The notes: generated by a model not told the origin, from the sequence alone. A stretch of 54,355 bases of DNA from an uncultured Desulfobacteraceae bacterium (GCA_913041495.1 CAJWHT010000012.1:1-54355), one strand, 5' to 3'; shown: positions 43,145-51,997, counted from the first letter of the stretch. Made by a program: numbers and translations.

Positions 43145-44509
43145 GTGAATATAGTCATCATCGGCGCCGGAGCTGTTGGGAGCGCGATCGCCAGGCGCCT
43201 GGTGTCAGAAAACAAGAAAGTGGTTGTCGTTGACATTGACACGGCCGCCACGGACCGGCTGGAAAACACCCTTGACGTGAAAACCGTCAGGGGATCAGGC
43301 AGTTCTCCTGCCGTTCTCAGGGAAGCCGGAGTGACGGGGGCAGATCTTTTTCTGGCAGTCACCCACAGCGACGAGGTCAACTTGATGGCCTGCTTGATGA
43401 CGCAGTACATGTCCCCGGACACCCGAAAGCTGGCAAGGATAAGAAACGCCGAGTTTGATCCGCTTCATACCGCGCTGCAAACCTCCCCTCCCAATATTGA
43501 TACCATCATCAACCCGGAAGCAGAGGTGGTAAATACGATCCGCAAGCTGATGGTGGTGCCGGGGGCTGTTGATGTGGGATCATTCATCGATGGCCGGGTT
43601 AAATATACCGGGGCCCATATCAATGCCAACGCCCCTGTTATCGGAATGCGGCTGGCGGATTATCCTGCGGCATACGGGAGCAGACGGCCGCTGATTGCCG
43701 CTGTCATCAGAAAAAACGAGGTGATCGTTCCCCACGGAAACGATGCCGTGCAGGCCGGGGATATTGTTTACTTCGTCAGTGAAACCGGGGATTTTGATGC
43801 CCATCTGGCTATTTTCGGACTGACGCCCCAGACGGTACGCAGCGCATTGATCCTGGGCGGCGGTAAAATCGGTGAACGCCTGGCCTTAAGCCTGGAATCC
43901 GAAGGGATCCATACCAAGATTATCGAAAGGGATGCAAGGCGTTGTGCCGGGTTATCATCCCGGTTGAACAAAACCGTGGTGCTGAACGGTGACGGCTCGG
44001 ACCTGTCATTGCTCAGGGAGGAAAACATCGGCAGGCGGGATGTTGTGGTGTCTGTGACAGGGGATGATGAGACAAATATCCTGGTGTCATTGCTGGCGTC
44101 AAATCTGGGGGTTTGCAACACCATTACCCGGATCGGAAATCCGGGGTATTTTCCCTTGCTGTCAACCATTGGCATCAAGAAGATTGTAAGCCCGAGGCTT
44201 TCGGCCATCAGTTCCATCCTCCATGAGGTCCGTAAAGGGCAGGTACTGTCGGACATCTCTATTTTCGGCGAGAAGGGGGAGTTCATAGAGGCCGTGGCCG
44301 TGGCCGCATCGGGAATCACCGGCCGGTGCCTGAAAGATATCAGGTTTCCTTCCGGGGCGCTTCTGGTTTGCATCGCCCGGGGACATGAGGTCATTATCCC
44401 TGATGGTGATACCCCGCTTCTGGACGGGGACCGGATGATTCTTTTTGCCGTTAAAAAAGCGTTGGCAGATCTTGAAGCCCTGTTGACCGTTTCTTTGGAA
44501 TATATTTGA
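43145..44509 (+). CDS. trkA: TrkA, regulatory subunit of a potassium uptake system
   Basis: The 454-residue protein has the doubled RCK layout (E. coli TrkA 458): RCK-N domains with NAD sites IVIIGAGAVGSAIARRL (about 3-19) and ALILGGGKIGERLA (about 233-246), each followed by a TrkA-C domain. It should gate a TrkH/TrkG membrane channel, binding NAD(H) and nucleotides. No channel gene lies in the window. Translation starts at GTG with a weak site. It lies 57 bp after the last receiver gene. Confidence 0.92.
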   Translation: MNIVIIGAGAVGSAIARRLVSENKKVVVVDIDTAATDRLENTLDVKTVRGSGSSPAVLREAGVTGADLFLAVTHSDEVNLMACLMTQYMSPDTRKLARIRNAEFDPLHTALQTSPPNIDTIINPEAEVVNTIRKLMVVPGAVDVGSFIDGRVKYTGAHINANAPVIGMRLADYPAAYGSRRPLIAAVIRKNEVIVPHGNDAVQAGDIVYFVSETGDFDAHLAIFGLTPQTVRSALILGGGKIGERLALSLESEGIHTKIIERDARRCAGLSSRLNKTVVLNGDGSDLSLLREENIGRRDVVVSVTGDDETNILVSLLASNLGVCNTITRIGNPGYFPLLSTIGIKKIVSPRLSAISSILHEVRKGQVLSDISIFGEKGEFIEAVAVAASGITGRCLKDIRFPSGALLVCIARGHEVIIPDGDTPLLDGDRMILFAVKKALADLEALLTVSLEYI

Positions 44510-44511
44510 AA

Positions 44512-44530
44512 AGACCGGCTGTACCGGTCT
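44512..44530 (+). repeat. Small hairpin after trkA
   Basis: AGACCGG and CCGGTCT form a 7-bp stem with a CTGTA loop between trkA and the next gene. No T run follows, so it may set mRNA stability or partial termination inside the operon. Confidence 0.4.
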
Positions 44531-44547
44531 AAAGGAATTAAAATAAA

Positions 44548-45240
44548 TTGGAAGAAAAGCAAGACCTGCTGTTGTCCGTTGCGGACCTGTCCGGATGTCT
44601 GGGGGTGACCTCCGGCACCCTTGAAAGGTGGATTGCCCAGGGTAAACTGCCCTGTTCCCTGAAAGACGGACGTTTCATGTTCCGGAGATCCGAACTTGAA
44701 AAATGGGCGGCCCGGCATAAGATTACCTTGAATGTGTCGGCCGCCGGCAATGCGCCAGGCAAGGATGCTAACGGCACCTCCCTGGCAGACGCTGTGAGGG
44801 CCGGCGGTGTGTATACGGGAATCCGGGGCGATGGCCCGGAAGAGGTGCTTGCGGCCTGTGTGAAAAAACTGCCTACCATACCCGAAGATTTCAAAGCCGA
44901 TCTTCTGGAGCGTCTGGTGGAAAGGGAAACTGCCGTTTCAACCGGTGTGGGCAACGGCGTGGCCCTGCCCCATCCCAGAGAGCCCCTGGCATACCTGTCT
45001 GCCCCGATGGTCCCCGTATTTATCCCGGAGGAACCCGTGCATTACAACGCCATCGACAACAAACCGGTGTCGGTGTTCTGTCTTGTCCTGGCACCGACGT
45101 TACGGATCCATCTGACCCTGTTGTCTTCACTATCGTTTTGCCTGATGGACAAGTCTTTTCACGCGCTTCTTATGTCGGGACCCGGCCTGGAACACCTGGT
45201 GTCCGAAATCAATGTTCGTGACACCTGCGGACAAAAATAG
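44548..45240 (+). CDS. HTH-EIIA fusion (PTS nitrogen/fructose-type IIA with MerR-like HTH)
   Basis: The 230-residue protein joins an excisionase/MerR-type HTH (about 8-56, VADLSGCLGVTSGTLERWIAQ region) to a PTS EIIA type-2 domain (about 78-225). The phosphorylatable histidine is His142 in STGVGNGVALPHPR. It should bind DNA and be controlled by phosphorylation from a PTS chain, or act as a PtsN-like regulator of potassium transport. It starts at TTG with AAGGA about eleven bases upstream. TrkA lies just before and a ClC channel just after, which fits such a role. Confidence 0.85.
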   Translation: MEEKQDLLLSVADLSGCLGVTSGTLERWIAQGKLPCSLKDGRFMFRRSELEKWAARHKITLNVSAAGNAPGKDANGTSLADAVRAGGVYTGIRGDGPEEVLAACVKKLPTIPEDFKADLLERLVERETAVSTGVGNGVALPHPREPLAYLSAPMVPVFIPEEPVHYNAIDNKPVSVFCLVLAPTLRIHLTLLSSLSFCLMDKSFHALLMSGPGLEHLVSEINVRDTCGQK

Positions 45241-45261
45241 ACAGGCGTCAAAGGCAAATCC

Positions 45262-46989
45262 ATGAAATTTATCCTATCCGTATTCCGTTTTTTTCACCAC
45301 CGGCTATTTGTCATGGATGACCGGTTGATTCTGATCCTGGCCGGCATCGCTGCGGGCATGTCCAGCGGCCTTGCTGCGGTGGCACTGCGTCTGAGCCTTG
45401 AATGGTCCCTGACCTGGCTTGAGGCTTACCGTCACCTGTGGTGGGCGGTTATCCTTCCCGGGGCCGGGGCTTGTCTGTCCAGCATTTATCTTGAAAAAGG
45501 TGTCCGTGAGTGCGCAGGCCACGGTGTTCCTGAGGTGATTTACGCCGTGTCCAGGTATGGGGGGCTGCTTCGATTCCGTTCCACCTATTCTCGGCTGCTC
45601 TCTTCTTTTCTGACCATCGGAAGCGGTGGGTCTGCCGGGCCGGAAGCCCCGGTGGTGATGAGCGGTTCCGCCATCGGTTCTAACATCGGAAAATGGCTCA
45701 AACTCAACGACCGGCAGCGTGTCACCCTTGTGGGGTGCGGGGCGGCTGGTGCCATTGCGGCCATTTTCAACGCCCCTTTGGCAGGGCTTGTTTTTTCCGT
45801 TGAGGTGATTTTAGGAGAGTGGAAGATCGTCAGGATCATTCCCATTGCCATTGCCGCTGTGGCCGGTGCTGAAGTCAGCCTGGCCATTGTGCCCGAGCAG
45901 GTATTGTTTCATCACCAGCCTTTTGACGTGGGGCTAAGGGATGTCATGGCCTGTCTTTGCTTCGGGGCTGTCACTGCCCTGGTCTCCATTGCGTTTATGC
46001 GGGTGCTCAGGCTGTCCGGCACGGTGGCAAAGCAGGTGCCGCTGCCCTTCTGGGCAAAGGCCTTTCTCGGGGGATGCGCGGTGGGGGTTATGGCCCTGGG
46101 GTTGCCGGTGATCATGGGGGAAGGCTATCATCATATCCAGGCCATGATATCGGGGCACTTTTCATTGGGATTATCCCTGACCTGTCTGGCCCTGGGCCTG
46201 AAGATGCTGGCCACGGCAATGACCCTGGGGTGGGGGGGCTCCGGCGGGGTTTTTGCCCCCTGCCTGGTACTTGGCAGTCTCACCGGGGTGGTATTTCACT
46301 CGGGGATGACGGCCCTTTTACCCGAATCCGGGTTCGCCGGCCAGGGGGCCTATGCCCTCATCGGAATGACCGGGTTAATCAGCGGCGTCATGCAGGCCCC
46401 GTTGACCGGGATTTTCCTCATCCTTGAAATCACAAACGGGTATGAGACCATCCTTCCCTTGATTGCGGTTTCCGCCGTTTCCTCCACCATCAGCCACTAT
46501 GTTGAACCGGCGTCTTTTTATTTCAGAGAGCTGATTGAAAAGGGGCAGTTTCTGCGGCCGGGCACGGATGCCAGGATACTTGCGGATCTGAATCTGTCTG
46601 AAGTGGTCCGGACGGATTACGAACCGGTGGATGAGAACATGGTGCTCCGGGATTTCATTGCGGTGATCAAGACTTCGTCCCAGGACTATTTCCCGGTTAT
46701 CAGCAAGGGGTCCGGAGCGTACCGGGGCATGATCCGGCTGAGCGCCGTCCGGGCATATGCGCTCAATCCCATGATGCACGATATGGTGTTGGTCAGCCAG
46801 ATCATGGATACCGGGATGGCAACGGTATCCTGGGAGAATGATCTGGGTGACGTTATTGAACTGATGGATCTCCACCGTGCGGATGCCCTGCCGGTGGTGG
46901 AAGACGGCCGGTTTGGCGGCATGATTTTAAAAACACGAATCCTGGATCTGTACCGCAGGGAACTGATCATGCAGACCAGCGTTCACTGA
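45262..46989 (+). CDS. ClC-family chloride channel/antiporter with CBS domains
   Basis: The 575-residue protein has about ten to twelve membrane segments and the ClC filter motifs: GHGVPEV (about 86-92), GSAGPEAPVV (about 116-125, the gating Glu kept in a GPEAP form of GREGP), and GSGGVFAPCLVLG (about 322-334). The C-terminal part (about 445-565) holds two CBS domains that bind adenosine nucleotides. It moves chloride or similar anions. It is 21 bp after the HTH-EIIA gene in the same operon. Confidence 0.92.
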   Translation: MKFILSVFRFFHHRLFVMDDRLILILAGIAAGMSSGLAAVALRLSLEWSLTWLEAYRHLWWAVILPGAGACLSSIYLEKGVRECAGHGVPEVIYAVSRYGGLLRFRSTYSRLLSSFLTIGSGGSAGPEAPVVMSGSAIGSNIGKWLKLNDRQRVTLVGCGAAGAIAAIFNAPLAGLVFSVEVILGEWKIVRIIPIAIAAVAGAEVSLAIVPEQVLFHHQPFDVGLRDVMACLCFGAVTALVSIAFMRVLRLSGTVAKQVPLPFWAKAFLGGCAVGVMALGLPVIMGEGYHHIQAMISGHFSLGLSLTCLALGLKMLATAMTLGWGGSGGVFAPCLVLGSLTGVVFHSGMTALLPESGFAGQGAYALIGMTGLISGVMQAPLTGIFLILEITNGYETILPLIAVSAVSSTISHYVEPASFYFRELIEKGQFLRPGTDARILADLNLSEVVRTDYEPVDENMVLRDFIAVIKTSSQDYFPVISKGSGAYRGMIRLSAVRAYALNPMMHDMVLVSQIMDTGMATVSWENDLGDVIELMDLHRADALPVVEDGRFGGMILKTRILDLYRRELIMQTSVH

Positions 46990-47015
46990 CCTTTATACGG
47001 ACAACGGAGAGCAAA

Positions 47016-47846
47016 ATGAATTACGTACTGCTTCACATTTTCAGAAATACCCCCTTTGGCCGGGAGACCTTTCTTCAATCCCTGTACTTTTGCAAATGCA
47101 TCCAGGCCCGTCCTGTGGTGTACATTCCTGAAAGTGATAAGTTCTTGTTTTATTTTGATAAAGATACGGTGCAGGTGGATCTGGACCGCTCCTACCTGAC
47201 CTCGGCTGAAACTGCGAAGCAAAATGCAGAACAGCTGTTTGAAGAGATGGGTATTTCACCTTCGTTTTATACGCCGAAAAATTATACGGCATCCACATTG
47301 CCGGATATCTCCACCCGGTTCGACTATTTGTGCTGTCCCCGGTCCGTGTCAGATGTCTCTTCGAAAATCGGCCTGGGTCATATCGGCGCCAGGGTCAGGC
47401 GGATCATTCAGCATGCCCGGTTTCCGGTGCTGATTACAAGTCCGGTGTTCAAACCCTGGAAGCGGATTGCGGTATTGTTCGGCGGGTCTGAGAATGCGGT
47501 GAACGCGTTGAATCTCGGGCTGAAATTGTCCATGGCCTCCGGGGTGGACATGACAATATTTACCCTCAAGGAGAAGGAGGAGGCCCATTACCGGAAGATC
47601 GTTAAAAAGAGGCTTCCGGAAGGGTTAGGGGAGCAGGCGGAAAAAGACTGGCTTTTTTTTGACAGACCTGCCTTCGAGGAGATGCTGTACGCCATCCCCC
47701 ATGATGCCCTGGTGGTGATGGGGGCCTATGGTCACGGACCTATCAAGGACGTTCTTTTCGGCAGCAAGCTTGAGAAAATTCAATCCACCATCGGCAACCC
47801 CCTGCTGGTGATCGGGCCGGAGAGCAGGGTCGAACTGCGGCCCTGA
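47016..47846 (+). CDS. Universal stress protein (UspA family)
   Basis: The 276-residue protein has two Usp-like halves. The C-terminal half (about 150-272) ends with VVMGAYGHGPIKDVLFGSKLEKI and NPLLVIGPE, matching the G-2x-G-9x-G ATP-binding type of pattern. The N-terminal half is divergent and lacks that motif. GGAGAG lies five bases before the ATG. It closes the nine-gene string and is followed by a strong terminator. Confidence 0.85.
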   Translation: MNYVLLHIFRNTPFGRETFLQSLYFCKCIQARPVVYIPESDKFLFYFDKDTVQVDLDRSYLTSAETAKQNAEQLFEEMGISPSFYTPKNYTASTLPDISTRFDYLCCPRSVSDVSSKIGLGHIGARVRRIIQHARFPVLITSPVFKPWKRIAVLFGGSENAVNALNLGLKLSMASGVDMTIFTLKEKEEAHYRKIVKKRLPEGLGEQAEKDWLFFDRPAFEEMLYAIPHDALVVMGAYGHGPIKDVLFGSKLEKIQSTIGNPLLVIGPESRVELRP

Positions 47847-47893
47847 TATGTAAAGCGGATGGAAAGACTCGGATGCGAAACCCTGATACAAAA

Positions 47894-47931
47894 AGAAGGC
47901 CGTCAACGCCCATGGGTGTTGACGGCCTTCT
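47894..47931. terminator. Bidirectional hairpin between Usp and sulfite reductase genes
   Basis: AGAAGGCCGTCAAC (47894-47907) and GTTGACGGCCTTCT (47918-47931) pair perfectly and can extend inward. The left side carries AAAA, giving a T run for the leftward gene, and the right side has CTTTGGTTT. Confidence 0.8.
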
Positions 47932-47982
47932 CTTTGGTTTCATCCGCAGGCAAAGGGTACCTGCGTTTCAACTGCGGCAGGG

Positions 47983-48639
47983 TTAACTGACGGCCTGTTT
48001 GAACGGGTCAAGGCCGATGCGTTCAATGGTCTTGCCCAGCCGTTCGCCTTTTTTGGCATTTTCCTTGTAGCAGTCAATGACTTTTTCACAGGCAGTGAGG
48101 ACCTGGTCGTCGTCAAGGCCTGTGATGAGTTCCTGGGCGATTCTGGGTGTCATGCCCACATTGCCGCCGATGACAACGGTCCAGCCTTCGGGAAAGGCAA
48201 TGAGTCCGATATCCCTGACCCAGGATTCGGAACAGCTCAGTTTGCAGCCGGAAACCGCCATTTTAAATTTTCCCGGAAGCTCCAGGGCATGATAGCGTTT
48301 GTCCAGCTCCATACCGATGCCAAGGGCATCCTGCTTGCCAAGCTTGCAGAAGGTGGTGCCGGGGCAGGTGCGCACGGAGCGCACGCATAACCCCACGGCC
48401 GCTCCTTTGTCCAGTTTGAGGTCTTCCCAGGCCCCGTCGATGTCCTCTTCTTTGAGTCCAACAATGGCCATGCGGGTGGCACCGGTGATTTTGATGGCCT
48501 TGGCATCGTATTTTTCAGATACGTCAGCTATTTTTCTGAGCAGTTCCGGGGTTACCACGCCGCAGGGAATGTGGGGGGCAATGGCATAGGTTTCATTATC
48601 GTTCTGGGGAATCGCTCCCTTTTCTCCGAGTTTGAGCAT
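47983..48639 (-). CDS. Small monomeric (assimilatory-type) sulfite reductase
   Basis: The 218-residue protein is a single nitrite/sulfite reductase ferredoxin-like unit with the siroheme-4Fe-4S ligands Cys92-x5-Cys98 (TCPGTTFC) and Cys132-x3-Cys136 (SGCKLSCSES). Its length matches the low-spin small sulfite reductase known from Desulfovibrio and related anaerobes. It reduces sulfite to sulfide in one six-electron step; the cell role in dissimilatory sulfate reducers is unsettled. GGAGACGAT lies right before the ATG. It stands alone. Confidence 0.88.
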   Translation of the reverse strand: MLKLGEKGAIPQNDNETYAIAPHIPCGVVTPELLRKIADVSEKYDAKAIKITGATRMAIVGLKEEDIDGAWEDLKLDKGAAVGLCVRSVRTCPGTTFCKLGKQDALGIGMELDKRYHALELPGKFKMAVSGCKLSCSESWVRDIGLIAFPEGWTVVIGGNVGMTPRIAQELITGLDDDQVLTACEKVIDCYKENAKKGERLGKTIERIGLDPFKQAVS

Positions 48640-48760
48640 ATCGTCTCCAAAGGGTTTTGTTTCAGGTAAAAATTAACTTAAACTAAAAACGCCTGGGCGG
48701 GTTGTCAAGGTGCCGGTGACCCTGATGGGAGCGACCCGTTTACGACTGGGATGTTGAGGA

Positions 48761-49987
48761 TCAAAGTGATGCCAGGCTTTTGGCATCACCTTCCAATACC
48801 CTGAGCAGCCTGCCGGCTTCAGCCTTGAATACGGCCAGGTCATCCCGGTGCACGGGGGATGCGGAAGGCAGATTGGGGCCCAGGGGATCCACCGGCCGGC
48901 CGTTAACCGTCATCCTGAAACAAAGATGGGGGCCTGTGGCGTAGCCGGTTTTCCCCACGAATCCGATAACTTTTCCCTGGGATACTTTTTTTCCGCGGGA
49001 AAGTTTTGGGGAGAACCCGCTCATATGAAAATACCGGGTTTCATATCCGCCGGAGTGGCGCAGAGTGATATGGTTTCCCATGGTGCGGCTGTATCCTAAA
49101 GCTGTGACCACGCCATCCCCCACAGCCTTGATGGGGGTTCCCGTGGGGGCGGCATAGTCCACCGCCGGGTGAGGCCTGACCTCATTGAGAACGGGGTGCA
49201 TCCGTTTAAGGTTAAAGCCGGATGATATTCGGGAATAGTCCAAAGGGCTTTTGAGAAAGGCCTTGGCAAGGGAGCGGCCCTTGGCGTCATAATATCCGCA
49301 AGAGCCTTTTTCTCCCTGGTGCCAGACGGCCTCGTAGGCCTTTCCCCGGTTGATAACCCTGGCCGCCCTGATACGCCCGTATCCGGAAAATATCTGTTCA
49401 TGGTACTTTTTTTCCACGAGAAGTGAGAACCGGTCCCCGGGACGGATATCCCTGATAAAGTCAATATCCCAGGCAAATATGGCGGCAAGACGCCCTGCAA
49501 GTTCCCCGGTTTCCCCTGTCTTTAGTAATGCCCCGTACAGGCTTGTGGTAATTGTGCCCGACACCATCTCCAAGACCTGGGTATGGGCAATGGGGGCCTT
49601 GGTTATGGAAAATTCGTTGCCCTCTTTTTGGATTATAAGGCGGCATTGGTTGGTGATATCGTATTCAAACCTTGCCATACGTCCGGATTCGGAAAATATT
49701 CTGTAGGGTCTGCCCGGACGGATTCGCTGCAGGGAAAACACGGCCCGGCTGTCCCGGTTAAGGGCATATACGCATTTCAGGGGAAGGTAAGGATCGAGAA
49801 TCTGGGAAATGGTTTCCCCCGGTTTGACCACCCCTTTTTTTATGACGACATCCGGTGCGCAGGGTTGTTGCGTGAGCTGGAATTCCGGGATTTTCCCGGG
49901 GGTGAGGGACCCCATGACGTTGGAGGCGGTGGGAAAAAGGCAAATGCAGGCCAGGCAGATAACAGTCGGGATTTTCAAGTGGTGCAT
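48761..49987 (-). CDS. M23-family peptidoglycan endopeptidase
   Basis: The 408-residue protein has a signal peptide (cut near residue 27), a GVVKPGETISQIL segment resembling a LysM/opacity-associated N-domain, and a C-terminal M23 domain. The zinc ligands start with HPAVDY (about 275-280). The usual HLHxE motif reads HLCFR (about 356-360), with a Cys in place of the second ligand His, a variant seen in some other M23 branches. It should cut or regulate cutting of peptidoglycan cross-links. AAGGAG lies eleven bases before the ATG. Confidence 0.85.
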   Translation of the reverse strand: MHHLKIPTVICLACICLFPTASNVMGSLTPGKIPEFQLTQQPCAPDVVIKKGVVKPGETISQILDPYLPLKCVYALNRDSRAVFSLQRIRPGRPYRIFSESGRMARFEYDITNQCRLIIQKEGNEFSITKAPIAHTQVLEMVSGTITTSLYGALLKTGETGELAGRLAAIFAWDIDFIRDIRPGDRFSLLVEKKYHEQIFSGYGRIRAARVINRGKAYEAVWHQGEKGSCGYYDAKGRSLAKAFLKSPLDYSRISSGFNLKRMHPVLNEVRPHPAVDYAAPTGTPIKAVGDGVVTALGYSRTMGNHITLRHSGGYETRYFHMSGFSPKLSRGKKVSQGKVIGFVGKTGYATGPHLCFRMTVNGRPVDPLGPNLPSASPVHRDDLAVFKAEAGRLLRVLEGDAKSLASL

Positions 49988-50135
49988 CAGTCAGAGAACT
50001 CCTTAACGGGCGAATAGTTCTTGTTTCAGATTCCGCATACCTGCACCTGAATTTACAACATTCATGCCAATGGCCATGGGAATTCAGGGGCTTCAGGGGC
50101 AACCCGCTGATCTGATTTGGAATACTTGAAAGTGA

Positions 50136-50161
50136 TAAAAAAAGGGGCCTGAACAGCCCCT
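50136..50161 (-). terminator. Intrinsic terminator of the amphi-Trp gene
   Basis: AGGGGC (50143-50148) and GCCCCT (50156-50161) form a hairpin which, read leftward, is followed by seven T (50136-50142). Confidence 0.7.
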
Positions 50162-50204
50162 GACGTGTTGGTTAAATACTGTGGGTGTGATGAAATATCA
50201 TCAG

Positions 50205-50483
50205 TTAGCTGATAACCATTGATTCCTTGGGGGTTTTGGGATCCCCAAGTTTCCATTCAATTTCGACTTCGAGTTTGCGTTTGGTGGCGCTTTTGCCCAC
50301 TTCCTCCTCGGCTTTGATCCCTACCTCCACGCGTTCCGGCAGCTCAAGGATCACCTCTTCGTTTCCGCGGGTAAGAACCACCCTTCCTTTTTCCACTTTG
50401 TCAGCAATGTCTCTGAGCAGTTTGGCCGCTTCCTGTCCGGACATTTTTTCTTCACTTTTTAAGAGTACGGTTTCTTTTCCCAT
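50205..50483 (-). CDS. Amphi-Trp domain protein
   Basis: The 92-residue protein has a helical N-terminus (SGQEAAKLLRDIADKVEKG, about 15-33) and an amphipathic strand region ending in KLEVEIEWKLGD, which matches the amphi-Trp domain found in bacteria and archaea. The function of the domain is not established. AAGGAG precedes the ATG. It is divergent from the flavodoxin gene. Confidence 0.8.
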   Translation of the reverse strand: MGKETVLLKSEEKMSGQEAAKLLRDIADKVEKGRVVLTRGNEEVILELPERVEVGIKAEEEVGKSATKRKLEVEIEWKLGDPKTPKESMVIS

Positions 50484-50582
50484 TGATGGACTCCTTTCAT
50501 TCGGGTTAATGATAAAAGGGCAGGATACACAGCATCTTATCAGACTTTACCATTCATATCGTTATTTGAGTTTAAAAATATC

Positions 50583-50611
50583 TTGACACGGTGAAAAAAT
50601 ATCCTTAGAAG
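50583..50611 (+). promoter_or_regulatory. Candidate sigma-70 promoter of the flavodoxin gene
   Basis: TTGACA (50583-50588) and TAGAAG (50606-50611) are 17 bases apart and lie about 70 bases before the flavodoxin ATG. The minus-35 box is perfect; the minus-10 box matches four of six. Confidence 0.45.
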
Positions 50612-50683
50612 TTAGTCGAGGCTTAAAATTATCTTCATGAAAAACAAAGATGGTGCATTTTATATATCACAATGGGAGGCAAT

Positions 50684-51130
50684 ATGAGCAACGCCTTGAT
50701 TATTTACGGATCAACAACAGGAAATACGGCATACACCGCAGAAACCATTGCCGCCTATCTGACGGCCAACGGGGGGTATGAGGTTTCCCTTAAAAGTGTC
50801 GCCGATATCGATGTGTCGGAGTTGAACGATGCCTGGGACCTCTATCTTCTGGGATGCTCCACCTGGGGGGAGGAGGAGATTGAACTTCAGGAAGATTTTG
50901 AATCCTTTTATGAGGGACTCACCGGGGATCTCAATCTGAGCGGTAAGAAGTTTGCCGTTTTCGGTTGCGGAGATTCATCCTACGAATACTTTTGCGGCGC
51001 GGTGGATGTGATTGAAGAGCGGGTGCAGAAACTGGGCGCCACTCTGGTGGCCGATTCGCTCAGGATTGACGGTGAGCCCGAAGAGGAAGAGATCAATGAA
51101 TGGACCCGGGATGTGATCCATGGCGCATAG
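50684..51130 (+). CDS. Flavodoxin
   Basis: The 148-residue protein equals Desulfovibrio flavodoxin in length. The FMN phosphate loop GSTTGNTAYTA lies at about 9-19, the 60s loop is CSTWGEEEIEL (about 57-67) and the 90s loop GCGDSSYEYFCGAVD (about 91-105). It carries one or two electrons at low potential in the cytoplasm. The start MSNAL at 50684 is preferred because GGGAGG lies six bases upstream. It stands alone. Confidence 0.95.
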   Translation: MSNALIIYGSTTGNTAYTAETIAAYLTANGGYEVSLKSVADIDVSELNDAWDLYLLGCSTWGEEEIELQEDFESFYEGLTGDLNLSGKKFAVFGCGDSSYEYFCGAVDVIEERVQKLGATLVADSLRIDGEPEEEEINEWTRDVIHGA

Positions 51131-51217
51131 AAACAATAAGACAAGGATGGACCGCCCCCCTGTGGGCTGACGTTTTTATTCCTGCAAGTTTAATCTGAAT
51201 CTAAAGGCAGCTATTTT

Positions 51218-51997
51218 TTATTCAACAATCGCCACCGCTCTGATCCATCCTGCTGAGGCAGCCTTTATTTTTACCGGGAAACATGACACCTTGAACCCGT
51301 GGGGTACAGGTATTTTATCCAGGTTTGCAAGTTTTTCCATATGGCAATACCCCTTTTCAATCCCTGCAAAATGGGCCTCCCATATGAGTGACGCATCATT
51401 GGTCTTTTTAAACTCTTCTGCGATAAAGGGAAGCGGCCTGTCCCAGCTCCAGGCATCAATACCTGTTATCCTGACCCCCTTATTCAGGAGATGAAGCGTT
51501 GATTCCCTGGTCATTCCACATCCCTTGACCAGATACTCTTCTTTGCCCCAGAATTTATCCGCCCCTGTCCTTACCAGGACGATATCCAGCGGTTTTATTT
51601 GATAATCAATTCTTTGAAGTTCCTGTTCAATGTGATCGGCTGTGATTTTTTCTCCGTCTGCAAGATGGGAAAAATCTAAAACGACACCATCGCTATAACA
51701 CCATTCAAGGGGGATCTCATCGATAGTGAGCGCTCTTTTTCCATCATCCATTGTGGGGTGATAGTGATAAGGGGCATCAAGATGCGTCCCGGAGTGTGTG
51801 GTAAGGGATATCATTTCCAATGACCAGCCAAGACACCCCGGAAGCTGTTCTTTCTCAAGTCCGGGAAAGAAATCTTCCATCTGAGCGGCCCCTGCCTCAT
51901 GATTCACATAGGTGATTTCGGGAATCATCATAGGCGGGTCACTGGGAAGTTTTGGCTCAATACCAATGCTGAGATCAATAATCTTGCGTTTTCCCAT
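51218..51997 (-). CDS. Cyclase-family (kynurenine formamidase-like) metal hydrolase
   Basis: The 259-residue protein has the metal-binding motif HSGTHLDAPYH (about residues 67-77), of the pattern HxGTHxDxPxH of the cyclase family, which includes kynurenine formamidases and other amide or lactone hydrolases. An EAHFAG segment near 210 supplies the usual late acidic and histidine ligands. AGAGGTGAA lies just before the ATG. No pathway genes flank it, so the substrate is open. Confidence 0.85.
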   Translation of the reverse strand: MGKRKIIDLSIGIEPKLPSDPPMMIPEITYVNHEAGAAQMEDFFPGLEKEQLPGCLGWSLEMISLTTHSGTHLDAPYHYHPTMDDGKRALTIDEIPLEWCYSDGVVLDFSHLADGEKITADHIEQELQRIDYQIKPLDIVLVRTGADKFWGKEEYLVKGCGMTRESTLHLLNKGVRITGIDAWSWDRPLPFIAEEFKKTNDASLIWEAHFAGIEKGYCHMEKLANLDKIPVPHGFKVSCFPVKIKAASAGWIRAVAIVE

